In this document: piece after piece, positions 44,701 through 51,300 of the stretch | How positions within the stretch are numbered: position 1 is the stretch's first letter | Layout of the letters: each line of letters opens with the position of its first letter | DNA from: Athripsodes cinereus | Taxonomy: Eukaryota; Arthropoda; Insecta; Trichoptera; Leptoceridae | Assembly (NCBI GenBank): GCA_947579605.1 | Contig: OX388329.1 | Coordinates: 29,428,693 to 29,492,692 of the forward strand | Reading direction: 5' to 3' | DNA length: 64,000 nucleotides | Made by a program: the position numbers and the translations under genes | Notes under the pieces: model-generated | Database searches by the model: none | The model's input: only the letters and a program-made list of their open reading frames with translations | Told to the model about the DNA's origin: nothing

Positions 44701-46262
44701 AAGAATAGATCTCCCTCACCCTTCTGTAAGTTTTCGAGTGCCCTGTAAAAGGCACATATAGGTAAATATCACATATGAGATACTTAACATATCAATGGTT
44801 AGCTTGTAAAACCTCTTAACCCACATTGACCAAATAAAAACTGTTTTAAATTCATATAATCAATCAATAATACTGATTTTGCATTAGTTTTATTTGAATA
44901 TTTTGTACCGTATTATGTAAAAAAAAAATGGAGTAACCAGCTCTTATTTGAGAAAAATTTGTGGGTCGAGAGATTTTGCTCTAAATTTTTCGAAATATTC
45001 GTGTTAAAGAGATACCCCTCAACACAAATATATTTTTTAGATTTGACCCATTTATAGTTATCTGTGGTCTATGAGATTGTACAGGTAGATAAAGAATTGG
45101 ATTTTACACACTTTTGCATATTTAACTCATTTTTTTGAAAAAAAAGTGGGATGAGAGGTTTTTCAAGTTAACCATCAATATTTAATTCAGCGATGAGGTA
45201 TGCTACCTATACTGAATAAATGATTTTGTATCGGCACAGAGAGGACAACCGCATACTAACTGTATATTTGTTACACGCAGTCAGTTAGTTAGCTGCTGAC
45301 TACTCCATTGTGGAAGATGCTTAAACGATAATCTTACAAAAAATCTCAATATGTTTGTATTGTCAAGGTGTAGTCTAAATTTATGACTTATTGAACTTGA
45401 AAATTGTGAAGATTTCTGAGATAGTCTGGCAACGGACTTTGAATCTGAAACTGTTTCCTGTTTGAAAGTCACAATGTAAGAATGATGAAGAGGGTCAAAG
45501 AAAATGCAGACAACATACAAGAACTACATGGCTTGATTAAATGGATCAAATTCTTGAGGACGGCGTGCATCTATGAGAAACTGGATGAATGTAGAGGAAG
45601 CGAAAAAAAAAAATGTAAGGATAGACAAACATAGCATATCATTCTCTCTGCTTACCCCACCTAGGGCACGGTGTGAAGTTATAGATAGATAGACTATTGC
45701 CCTAGCATTAATATATAAGATTTTTATTATTTTTTACTTTGATTACTTTTGTCATAATATGTTGCTAAGAAATAAAATTAATAAAGAATCATGTGATATT
45801 TGAATATTGTACAATATGTATCGTGTAAATATTCGCTTCTATTATTATTTTAATATGTAGTATAATAGTTATGTCTTTTTTTGTGTGAGATCACTCATTC
45901 CTGCTAACATAATGTAATAATAAAAATAATATGTGTTGTTTCATAAAAGTTGGTCCTAATACTTAGAACACGTACACATTGTTGTGATGATTCAGGTTAT
46001 AAATACTTTAGGAATATTTCTGTACCACACTCGCTACACGCATAACGTATCTAGTATAAACACTAACCTCAGCATATTTGTGGTGAAGGCCAAACTCCTT
46101 GAGAGCAATGGAGAGATCGTGTATGTCAATCTTCCCATTGCCATCTGCATCCAATTTCGCAAAGAGTTTCTCTAATCTTTCCTCGTCTTCTTTAGGCAAT
46201 TCATCAATCTTCAATGGTGGGTGACGATGTACAATACCATCGGGTTTTTGCACCACAACCAT
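23626..46262 (-). CDS. SCaMC: Calcium-binding mitochondrial ATP-Mg/phosphate carrier (SCaMC/SLC25A24-25 family), N-terminal half, 4 exons
   Basis: The family exchanges ATP-Mg for phosphate across the inner mitochondrial membrane; its N-terminal EF-hand domain makes transport calcium dependent. Coding exons are 46262-46068, 27727-27601, 26767-26680 and 23737-23626. All junctions are GT-AG and phases agree (0, 1, 0 relative to codons, with phase 2 between exons 3 and 4), giving 174 codons without a stop. EF-hand loops are visible as DADGNGKIDIHD (residues 39-50), DSNKSGDVCLSE, DKNKDGKVDLEE and DQDGSLNISYDE. The segment ends with STDIHGLINFWRHST, which matches the conserved linker helix before the six-helix carrier domain. 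Family members are roughly 470 residues, so about 300 residues are missing; I found no carrier exon (PX[DE]XX[KR] motifs) between 1 and 23625. Intron 1 is about 18.3 kb and is packed with repeats. The gene is divergent from the zinc-finger gene starting at 48243. Identification is firm; the assignment to a particular paralogue is not. Confidence 0.92.
23878..24210. mobile_element. MITE with paired GGTGACTATAATC arms, copy B
   Basis: Left arm TAATCTTGTCTTGATATTAG, GGTGACTATAATCAAAAATA; right arm GATTATAGTCACTTCCCATA, GATCAAGACAAGACTAA. Similar throughout to 12290-12690. Begins about 140 bp upstream of SCaMC exon 4 (in intron 3). Confidence 0.65.
25085..25205 (+). mobile_element. tRNA-like SINE, family 3
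   Basis: Pairs with 34185-34330: GTAAGCAAGGGGTCGTGGGT, CTGTTCGTTTCTGGAGTTGA and TGGTTTAAAATCCAAACATG. Confidence 0.6.
25270..25312 (-). repeat. tRNA-like fragment with B box
   Basis: Minus strand reads GCGGGTTCAAGTCCCGTCTG, a clear T-arm-like sequence, without a recognisable D arm. Probably a SINE remnant. Confidence 0.35.
26680..26767 (-). CDS. SCaMC: SCaMC exon 3 (EF-hand 3)
   Basis: This 88-bp exon lies between a TTTCAG acceptor and a GTAATA donor. It encodes GKVDLEELICAFADLG and then IAMERHEATNLLKR, completing EF-hand 3 and the helix before EF-hand 4. It enters in phase 1 and leaves after two bases of the Arg codon, completed by the first base of exon 4. Confidence 0.9.
27095..27351. 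repeat. Near-perfect 257-bp fold-back (113-bp arms)
   Basis: 27095-27207 is repeated as reverse complement at 27239-27351; I see one mismatch (GTGCTCC against GTACTCC). The 31-bp centre contains further ATGTAAAA/TTTTTACAT pairing. No target duplication or matching single-arm copy elsewhere was seen. It lies in SCaMC intron 1, between exon 2 (27601) and exon 3, in the transcribed region, i.e. intron 2. Confidence 0.9.
27601..27727 (-). CDS. SCaMC: SCaMC exon 2 (EF-hand 2 and start of EF-hand 3)
   Basis: The exon follows a pyrimidine tract and ACAG acceptor and ends at a GTATGT donor. Its 127 bp read KFLAQSDSNKSG, then VCLSEFIHYVREHEKN, then LQFSHLDKNKDG. The middle block is strongly conserved in SCaMC proteins. 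It is too short for a 60-residue ORF cutoff and was found by extending the neighbouring exons. Phase 0 in, phase 1 out. Confidence 0.9.
27821..28012 (+). mobile_element. tRNA-derived SINE, family 1
   Basis: Older copy in SCaMC intron 1: head GGTGGTGCAGAGGTAACG, B box degraded to GGTTCCATTCTCGGCC, body with TGTCCTGGGTCTAGGTGTTT. Confidence 0.75.
28697..28949. mobile_element. MITE with CAATGGCC ends
   Basis: CAATGGCCCGCAGTCAAAA at left; CAATGGCCTGTAGTCAAAA read inward from the right. Inner arms ACACATTTAGCGTTACATTT and CATTTAGTGTAACGTTTTC also pair. The stretch at about 28865-28930 looks like an insertion shared with 34125-34180. Confidence 0.7.
29019..29171. mobile_element. Fold-back MITE, same family as 6880-7072
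   Basis: ATTGGATAAGTTGAAACAAG at left, TTGTTTCAATTTATCCAAAG at right, with GCGAGAGAGACGTCTTTCC inside. Confidence 0.65.
29395..30165 (-). mobile_element. TAG-tailed short retroelement split by a piggyBac-like MITE
   Basis: The 3' part (29395-29551, ACCACAAGTGGGGTAGCCAG) and 5' part (30072-30165, GCCTTTTACAGGACACTAG) are collinear with the family and separated by the 520-bp element at 29552-30071. Confidence 0.75.
29552..30071. mobile_element. piggyBac-like MITE with TTAA target duplication
   Basis: Ends are inverted repeats: CCTCTTCTGACCTGG at the left and, read inward, CCTCGTCAGACTTGA at the right, each flanked by TTAA (29548-29551 and 30072-30075). TTAA duplication and CC-starting ends are hallmarks of piggyBac. 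No transposase ORF. TCCATTCCAATG motifs occur near both ends. Confidence 0.75.
31232..31325 (+). mobile_element. tRNA-derived SINE, family 2, 3' part
   Basis: Matches from CCCCTTTCACGACACAAGC through GCTTACTGCGAAAGGTGTAT to CAGATATATC; no head. Confidence 0.65.
31799..32050 (+). mobile_element. CR1/Jockey-like LINE C terminus with (TTA)n tail
   Basis: FAERSFSVAGPTAWNRLPAD and TFRSKLKTLLF are the conserved ending of this LINE group. The tail CTTGAGATGGTCACGGATCA, AACGGCGCCAAATATAAATT leads to (TTA)n. A minus-strand fragment of the same tail lies at 2700-2765, and a plus-strand bit at 37500-37550. Confidence 0.75.
32180..32550 (+). mobile_element. LINE-TAG 3' end copy
   Basis: A diverged copy of the LINE end at 22135-22640, with the same ATGAGAAACTGGATGAATG block, ending GTGACGGCATGGTATAGTAG. 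It carries a deletion and stops. Confidence 0.75.
33566..33817 (+). mobile_element. TAG-tailed short retroelement, full length, with target duplication
   Basis: The reference copy of the most frequent short repeat here. It starts CGTGGAGCACCCAGTAAAG, contains AGTTTTCGAGTGTCCTGTAA and GCGATGAGGTTTGCCACCC, and ends CTACCCCACTTGTGGGATAT, GCCGTGATGGTATAGTAG. It is flanked by a 14-bp duplication AGATCAAAATTTCC (33552-33565 and 33818-33831). The element carries no ORF. A degenerate B-box-like GTTTTCGAGTGTCC is present, but no convincing tRNA similarity. Its last ~45 bp match the end of LINE-TAG. Confidence 0.85.
34185..34330 (+). mobile_element. tRNA-like SINE, family 3
   Basis: B-box-like GTGGGTTCGATTCTTGG near the 5' part, then TCTGATTGTTTCCGGAGTTA and GTTTATAATCAAAAATATGA. 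A second copy at 25085-25205 shares GGGGTCGTGGGTTC and the AAAATCCAAACATGATTAA tail. Confidence 0.65.
34965..35180 (-). repeat. LINE-like 3' end with (AAT)n tail, minus strand
   Basis: Complement of the 16405-16708 family, with (ATT)n at 34973-34983 and GTTTAAAGTTATCGCATTGA. Confidence 0.55.
35530..35650 (+). mobile_element. LINE C-terminal/3' tail fragment
   Basis: FRKKLKRHLFAGSFG followed by ACTCTTGAGGTCATGTTAAA; same family as 39677-40168. Confidence 0.6.
35820..36030 (-). mobile_element. LINE-TAG 3' end copy, minus strand
   Basis: On the minus strand it ends CTACCCCTCCTGGGCCACGG, CGTGAGGGTATAGTATAG. It covers the last 200 bp of the family and abuts the probable Penelope-like fragment at 36036. 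Confidence 0.75.
36036..36260 (+). mobile_element. Probable Penelope-like element 3' region with hammerhead-like motif
   Basis: A short proline/threonine-rich frame ends in TAA at about 36120. Then come GCAC-CTGATGA (36161-36171), a GCG/CGC stem, GAAA (36190-36193), CCGGTC and GTGC. GCAC and GTGC are complementary and would form stem I. This layout is that of a minimal type-I hammerhead with a very short stem III, as described for Penelope-like elements. An extra U between the core and stem II departs from the consensus. Confidence 0.5.
36355..36660 (+). mobile_element. LINE C-terminal fragment
   Basis: The frame reads LSERRARWIGHVIRQEGLL, then EGTNSRGRPRREYLEDLL and AEFKRTAQDREEWRRRI, ending at a TGA at about 36652. 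This is the typical C-terminal end of a LINE protein. Family differs from LINE-TAG. Confidence 0.75.
37195..37232 (+). other. Second hammerhead-like motif
   Basis: CTGATGA at 37195-37201 is followed by a GGAG/CTCC stem, then GAA and a self-complementary TACTAGTA. Flanking TCGC and GTGA could pair as stem I with one G-U pair. The expected GAAA is GAAT, so catalysis is doubtful. The following TGAAGTTAATAATAAAAG resembles the tail of a retroelement copy. Confidence 0.35.
37790..37905 (-). mobile_element. tRNA-derived SINE, family 2, minus strand
   Basis: Complement of TTTGGGATCATAACAAACAC, the CTATGAAAGGTTTATAAG segment and the GGTGCTGGCAAACTCC segment. The head is degraded. Confidence 0.65.
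37957..38217 (+). mobile_element. TAG-tailed short retroelement copy
   Basis: Full-length copy starting CCCGTGGAACACCCGGTAAAG and ending GCCATGATGGTATAGTAATA. Confidence 0.85.
39080..39312 (-). mobile_element. tRNA-derived SINE, family 1
   Basis: Minus-strand copy with intact B box at about 39245-39265 and the CGTGACTCAAAGGCAAG block. Confidence 0.82.
39677..40168 (+). mobile_element. CR1/Jockey-like LINE C terminus and 3' tail
   Basis: The frame reads LLLRGRRFEHITPLLHNLHW (with a frame change), VEYKIICVMVFSAL, GDRAFSVAGPRCWNKLP and GLKTHLFAGSFG, then a stop. The tail CCTTGAGGTCATGTTATGAG, AACGGCGCTTTACAAATTGT runs into (TA)n. The same tail closes the fragments at 13541-13620 and 35530-35650. 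Confidence 0.8.
40398..40538. mobile_element. Small MITE with TAGACAAAC arms
   Basis: CCCCTAGACAAACATGCACT, GGCGATCGACTAC at left; the right arm read inward is GGGCCCGTAGACAAACCGTA, AGCGATCGACTAC. Confidence 0.65.
41051..41304 (+). pseudogene. hAT transposase relic
   Basis: The sequence encodes MEANESRDFWDNTTFK, then in another frame NLGLIHINESLTVETC, and after a frameshift KKHLSEFDISLDTDIMAIVT and DGPNVMLKVKLVDADHQVCF, followed by TAG. The ITDG..VM.K..R.......C.AH-type block belongs to the RNase-H-like core of hAT transposases. Stops and frame changes show it is dead. A CCCGGGA-rich tract follows at 41399-41475. Confidence 0.65.
41399..41475. repeat. CCCGGGA-rich palindromic tract
   Basis: Three TCCCGGGATT-type palindromes plus partial ones within 80 bp of otherwise AT-rich DNA. 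It lies just downstream of the hAT relic and is probably its subterminal region. Confidence 0.45.
41857..42114 (-). mobile_element. TAG-tailed short retroelement copy
   Basis: Full-length minus-strand copy with an expanded (ACT)n tail and CCGGGGTGCTCCACGAAAT at the other end. Confidence 0.82.
42940..42992 (-). mobile_element. pogo/Tc1-like terminal repeat
   Basis: On the minus strand a TA is followed by CAGTGAAACCTCTATCTGTC, a typical pogo-like end, then TTGTTTTCCCGTATTTGTC. Related GCGGGAAAACAATGAATGCG sequence occurs at about 42505, so the element may cover 42460-42992; I cannot find its other end. Confidence 0.45.
43456..43609 (+). mobile_element. TAG-tailed short retroelement, 5'-truncated, with 15-bp target duplication
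   Basis: Only the 3' part of the family is present, from just before CAGCGATGAGGTTTGCCACC to (TAG)n. AGTATTCACTCCATT occurs on both sides (43441-43455 and 43610-43624). A fixed 3' end, a variable 5' end and a target duplication show mobilisation by target-primed reverse transcription and fix the element's orientation. Confidence 0.85.
43617..43800. repeat. Two-unit tandem duplication
   Basis: Units with TTCTCTGTGCCATAAAATAA and TTCTCTGCGCCATAAAATAG, each followed by a CTTCATCATTA block, about 110 bp apart. Confidence 0.6.
44251..44633. mobile_element. hAT MITE with 8-bp target duplication
   Basis: Ends TAGTGATGTAACGAAT and, read inward from the right, TAGTGATGTAACGAAT. The 8-bp ATTATTAT occurs at 44243-44250 and 44634-44641. 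Interior has repeated ATTCGCATTCGC and a segment (44430-44520) that also occurs, diverged, at 46810-46930 and 47720-47810. No ORF. Confidence 0.85.
44682..44760 (+). repeat. TAG-tailed short retroelement, 5' fragment
   Basis: Matches the first 80 bp of the family, from TTCCGTGGAGTTCTGGCAAA to GCCCTGTAAAAGGCA. Confidence 0.6.
45183..45325 (+). repeat. TAG-tailed short retroelement, 3' fragment
   Basis: Matches from TTCAGCGATGAGGTATGCTA through CACAGAGAGGACAACCGC to CTACTCCATTGTGGAAGATG. Diverged. Confidence 0.55.
45520..45690 (+). mobile_element. LINE-TAG 3' end copy
   Basis: Contains the family blocks CTACATGGCTTGATTAAATG and GAAACTGGATGAATGTAGAG and ends GGCACGGTGTGAAGTTATAG followed by ATAG repeats. 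Frame is broken. Confidence 0.7.
46068..46262 (-). CDS. SCaMC: SCaMC exon 1 (start codon and EF-hand 1)
   Basis: This exon encodes 65 residues, MVVVQKPDGIVHRHPP to HHKYAE. It starts at the ATG at 46262 and ends at GAG followed by the donor GTTAGT. It contains the first EF-hand, with D-x-D-x-N-x-K spacing and Asp rather than Glu at position 12. The open frame runs on past the donor to 46008, but that extension lacks family similarity and is intron. The exon ends in phase 0. Confidence 0.9.
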
Positions 46263-48242
46263 GATGTTTTTTCACAAAATAATGCTGACGGTAACACAGT
46301 AATAACTCTACTAAAACTTTGTTAATTTTTCATTTTGTCGTTTCAAATTATTAACCAACTACGTTCAATTCAAATGAATTTAATATGACACGAAATTAGA
46401 AAGTAGAAAATTGGAACAACGCCTCACGAATCTGACATAAGTCCACAAATTTCCCGACTGAATGACAGCAAGATACGGTTGAGATGCTTTACCCTCGTGA
46501 TGGTTGAGAAAAATAATTTTAAAGTAATACTGGAGTATAGTCTCGGACGTGAAAACCTCCAATCAAAAAGAGACGCGGTTTTGATGTATTGTTTAACGAC
46601 CAATCAGAGAATAAGTTTACAACATCGAACAGTAGGTCAACACGAAAAAAATCAAAACAATAATGAATGCACATACCTAAGTGTAGATTAATACATGTAG
46701 ATTTTATAAGTCTACGTATTTTTTACGTAGATCTACATGTTTTTGATCCGAATCTACAAACGTTTCGTTTTTTTCTCAAATTTACAAATTTAAGTTATCG
46801 AATGTATTACTTTTGGAAAATACTCCTTTACAAATCCGATGAGATTGTGAAATATCACAAATTTCGATATACCTGCCATTTAAAAAATCTGACGACAAGG
46901 AAGGATGAGGTAGAAATTTTGAGAGAAAGGAAAATTATAAAATTTTGGTATATGAGTTTAGTCATGTTTGATTTACGTATTTTCTAGCATCCATAGAATT
47001 TCACATTCAATTATTTTTTTTAGAAAAATTAATTCATTGTGACATATTAAAGCCTCTATAAGAATTTCCTAGAGCACGCATGTGTTACGCGGAGCTATTG
47101 TTGGTAAAGTAGCATTCATATTGCTTCACTTTGGATGATCATCCAGAGTGTCAGGGTCAAACCTGTTCATCGAAAGTGAACACGTCTGTTCACATTGGTT
47201 CATCTTATGCTTTCACTGCCATGTCAACACTCTCAGTCATGTTGTATGTAGTTTGACGTATTTTCGTACAAAAATAATTAAACAAATTCAAACATGGAAA
47301 ATAACACTTAAAATAAATAAATATAGCTCTCGACTGCATAACAATTTTGTACATGATTCTGACATTCGATACAAATTCATAGAGAATTAAACAAATAATA
47401 AGATAAAACTTGTTTATGGTCGTTTCAGTGAAAGGACCTTTCATCAAAATTATGACGAGTGGTAATCTCTTTCCTCCGTCATCGCTAGTGATCACTAGCG
47501 ATGAAACGCCCGTTCACACTTGTTCATCTTGGAGGATCATCCGGAGTGATCACTGAAAGTGAACGTATGTGAACGACCGTTTTTATAAGTTTATATATTT
47601 TACGTAGATCTACGTACTTTCAATTTTATTTTGTAATCTACGTGCTTTTGGCCCAATCTACGTCATTTTGTTCCAAATCTATTTTAGTTCTCTAATACAT
47701 ATACTATTTTTCTAAAATATTTCTCAACAAATCCAAAAGATCGTGAAACATTTCAAATTCTAACATTTTGAAAATCTGGCGACAGGGAGAGGGGAGGCAG
47801 CATTTTTAAGAGAATGGAAAATTCTTAAATTTTAGAATATGAGACCTAAAGAAAGGTTCTCATTTTTAAAAATCGACCAAAAGTATCAAAATCAAAGTAG
47901 CGTCCAAGTTCAAAATACTTGTTAAATGTAAGCCGGACTTTATCGCAGAATTTTTTCTATGGAGTGAACTGGCAAAAGACGGCAAAGTAATCATGGCGGC
48001 TCTTGCGCCGTGTTTCTGATTGTGATGTTTTGTTATTGTGTTATAAAGGGTTCGCCTTGTTGATTCTAAGTAATGACAGTACATATATTTGCTTAAAAAT
48101 ATATTAAACACAGATATAACCACAAGTTTTAACGTTAAACTCACACAGTCGTTGTAATTCATCTTAAAAATGTAAATTCGCTGTGTTGACAACATTTTTT
48201 CATTATATTATTTCGTATTGTTTGGAGGATTGAATATAAAAA
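46263..48242. promoter_or_regulatory. Divergent promoter region between SCaMC and the zinc-finger gene
   Basis: The two start codons point away from each other, so both promoters and 5' UTRs must lie here. The part closest to the zinc-finger gene (about 47930-48060) has a run with CATGGCGGC and GCGCCG in otherwise AT-rich sequence, like an initiator region, and TTATAAAGG at about 48039. No transcription start can be proven. Much of the middle is repeat: two diverged copies of one sequence (46695-46980 and 47575-47855) and a segment with GTTCAC/GTGAAC motifs and a perfect palindrome at 47480-47503. Confidence 0.5.
46695..47855. repeat. Pair of diverged repeats flanking a palindrome-rich segment
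   Basis: 46695-46980 and 47575-47855 share TTTACGTAGATCTAC, a AAATAT..CTC..AACAAATCC.A block and GACGACAAGGAAGGATGAGG / GGCGACAGGGAGAGGGGAGG. Between them are GATCATCC(A/G)GAGTG direct repeats and multiple GTTCAC/GTGAAC words. Part of the unit matches the interior of the hAT MITE at 44251-44633. Confidence 0.55.
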
Positions 48243-48371
48243 ATGAATTACGAAAAGATTTGTCGCGTGTGCATGGGGGAGAGCAGAAAGATGCACGATA
48301 TATTTGCTGAAACAAAAGCGTCGTTGGGGCGAAAACTGTGTGACTCCATTATGTCTATCACTGCTGTCAAA
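48243..48371 (+). CDS. Zinc-finger gene exon 1 (ZAD, first half)
   Basis: Encodes 43 residues from [12 protein letters not shown] to SITAVK. The first zinc-binding pair is CRVC. The ATG is the first in this frame after a stretch with stops, and the exon ends at GTAAGT in phase 0. ZAD domains usually begin within about 10 residues of the N terminus, which supports this start. Confidence 0.92.
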
Positions 48372-51300
48372 GTAAGTTACTAAATCTGCAATATTACTAT
48401 TTTAGCAATATTACTTTCTTTCGATAGCAGTTAGACTCTCACTAATTTATTTATAATAATTGTAAATAATGCATTTACCTACGGGAGATTTATCTTGTTT
48501 GTCAACTAATTTGATTTTGTTAGCAGTTTTGAATAATTAAAGCCAAACATAATTTTTTATCCACAGATCTCAGAAAATGATGGTTTCCCCACTCAACTGT
48601 GCAACAAATGTGTTCACATTTTGGATTCTGCAATTAGCTTTAAGAAACAATGTGAGGAATCTGATGCAGTCTTCCACAAAGCTGTTATTGAAAGCGAGAA
48701 GTTTAACGAAGAAGTAGAACAGACATCGGATGTTAATATAAAACAAGAAACTTCTGTAGACTTTATGGAGGTTAATGATGATTTTGGCAATGATTACGAT
48801 GATGGAAATTACATGGAATACAAACCAGACCCTGATGTTGATATAGCAGAGGAGAAACCTCTCATAGAAGAGGAAACTAAAGGTAGGAATATTTCACTTT
48901 TCACACTCTTCTTTTCAAAATGTAAGCGCCATAAAATAATGGTTTTATTAAATAAAACATTGTCGTACCAATGACATTGACATTGCACAAAAGTTAAGTT
49001 TTTTCTAATAACTATGTGAACACTCACCAAATGAACAATGTGAATGAATTTTTTATTTACTTTCCACGCTAAATATACCTAGTTAAGAAAAATAGAATAC
49101 AGACATGTTACATTTCGTTCATCTCATTCTGATCGTCGTCATGTTTTTCATTATATTTATGCATGTTTATATTACATGCTGTCAGTTTACTGGCAAATAC
49201 TATCTACTACTATTGTGACAAATACTATGATGGTGTGAATTTACTATCATCTTGTAAATAAATATGAATTCATTGTAGTAGTGAGAACTCCAAAGGTATA
49301 CCGATGCAATGTATGTCAGAAGTGCTATATGGGAACCAAGTCACTCAAGAGACACATGAGCATCCACAAGGGCGGGGGACACAGCTGTAATCAATGTGAT
49401 AAGGTGTTCTGCAGGAGAGATCATCTCCGTAGACATCTGCAGAGGATACATAATGTGGAGGATGTGGAAACAGTCATTAACTCCATCTCAGTGAAGGTTA
49501 TTATTTATTCTTTTAACAAGTTACAATGACAAACTTGTAGATACTGAGGTATTTCTTTTCTGGGTTTCATCCCTCAGTTCCAACAAGTCAATAAATAGAA
49601 ATTTCAATATTTTGTGAAATTGCGTACCGAAGTTTTGAGCTATTACCATGGTTGACCAAAATCAATAATTTACATTTCTAATATAAGAAATATTTAATTT
49701 ATAGAACCTTCTGTTGGTGGAATCGATAAAATATATCTCTTTCTTCATAATATCGACTCTAGTTCCACAACTCAACAACTTATAATATTCCAAGAAATGT
49801 CACATTAAAATTTTGAACTAATATGGCGGTTTAGTGAAAATTCTAAACAAATAAGTGCTTCTAATAATAATTAATCAAATTTTACCATTTTTTGTTTGTG
49901 GAATTGAAAGAATATCACGTTTTACATGTAATAAGCAAAAAATCTAGTTTTTGAATAATTTCTAGTTGTCCTATAGAACTGGATAGTCAATATGATAAAC
50001 CAAAAAACTCAACTTTGAAATATTTGAATTGTTGGCTATCAATATATTTTCTATTGATCGGTTGAAAACGAAAAATATTTACGCATGTTTTTTAATATTT
50101 CCAGAGTGTAGTTAAGTATGACTGTGAATATTGTGGTGTCGACGCTCCAAATAAAGTATCCATGGCTAAACACATTCGTGCCTGTCACAAAGATAAGCTG
50201 CCCAAGAGGAAGAACAGCATCGCAGACATATTCAAAGATTCTGGTAGTGAAGAAGAGGCGGAGGATGATCCAAAGATGCAAGACGGTGCTGAAGCGATAG
50301 ACGATAGAAAGACAGTGAGTAATTTGTGTTTGCAAAAGACTTTGTACTTCTAAAAGTGTATGGATATATATATTCTGTTGACATAGAAACTTATAAGCAT
50401 ACACAAACTTTCCTTTGTTTTTTGTTTCCGTTTTAATTTAAGTTTTAATGAAATAGTCTATATCTGTATTGTTTATTATGTTCACTAAAATTATTATTAT
50501 TATTTGTCCAAGAGAATGGTGTTTCGATGCTTAAAAATCAGCTAAAGCTGGTTTAAATACACTTTTCAAGTGACTACCTAAGTTGATTCATAAGCATCAA
50601 GACACCATACCTGCTTTCTCCTGAAAGGATTATACACAACCTATTGTGTGATTGATGAGCTTCTTGAGTAATTATTTTATTCCTGAAAATTCTAGTGAAA
50701 TCATTTAAAAAATATGTTTTTTTAGATTGGTTCCGTTACCACGAGTACTGGAGGGGCAGTGGCAACCATTAAGGAGAAGAAACAAGAGAACAACGACGGT
50801 GTGGATCTCGTACTGGAAGTGCGCTACTGCTGTGTGACGTGCGGCATCAAATATACCAATCAACATTCGTATGCAGCTCATATGACTAAACACTCTGGAC
50901 CCGTGCCTAAAGGACAGACTGAATTCAAGTAAATGCCATTCATTATTACTGTATGTAATTTTTATTACTTTTTAAACACCACAAGAAAGAGATAGGTGTT
51001 TGTGTTTGGTGTCAAGGGGTGAGGGCTTTCATTAAAATAATTAATTACATCTTAAGCGACACTTTATTTATCTCAACCCTTTACAACATAACCCTACTCA
51101 TCTCTTTAAAATTAATTGTGGCGCATGGTATTGGATGATAGCTGATCTCTGAAAGATTAATCTTTTTTTTTTAACTTTAATTATGTAGTTATTGTCTGTT
51201 TTGTGCTTCTATGTTTATAAAATAAAATAAAAAAAAATCTCTACAATGCCAATTATTATCATTGCGTGTCAGGGGCCCGTTTAGACCTGCTAGCGAAGGC

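Larger units (their letters stand above)
24211..46067. other. SCaMC intronic stretches without recognised content
   Basis: 24211-25084, 25313-26679, 28013-28696, 29172-29394, 30166-31231, 31326-31798, 32551-33482, 33832-34184, 34331-34964, 35181-35529, 36661-37194, 38218-39079, 39313-39676, 40539-41050, 41476-41856, 42115-42939, 42993-43440, 43801-44242, 44761-45182 and 45691-46067 show AT-rich DNA, single old repeat fragments and chance ORFs only. Confidence 0.55.

Noticed and set aside
46667..46987. 106-codon ORF upstream of the zinc-finger gene
   Set aside because: Lies in a diverged repeat whose second copy (47575-47855) does not keep the frame.
47866..48195. 109-codon ORF antisense to the zinc-finger 5' region
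   Set aside because: No similarity recognised; overlaps the probable promoter and 5' UTR of the zinc-finger gene.
49592..50060. Possible extra exon between zinc-finger exons 3 and 4
   Set aside because: No open frame with finger residues and no acceptor/donor pair that keeps phase.
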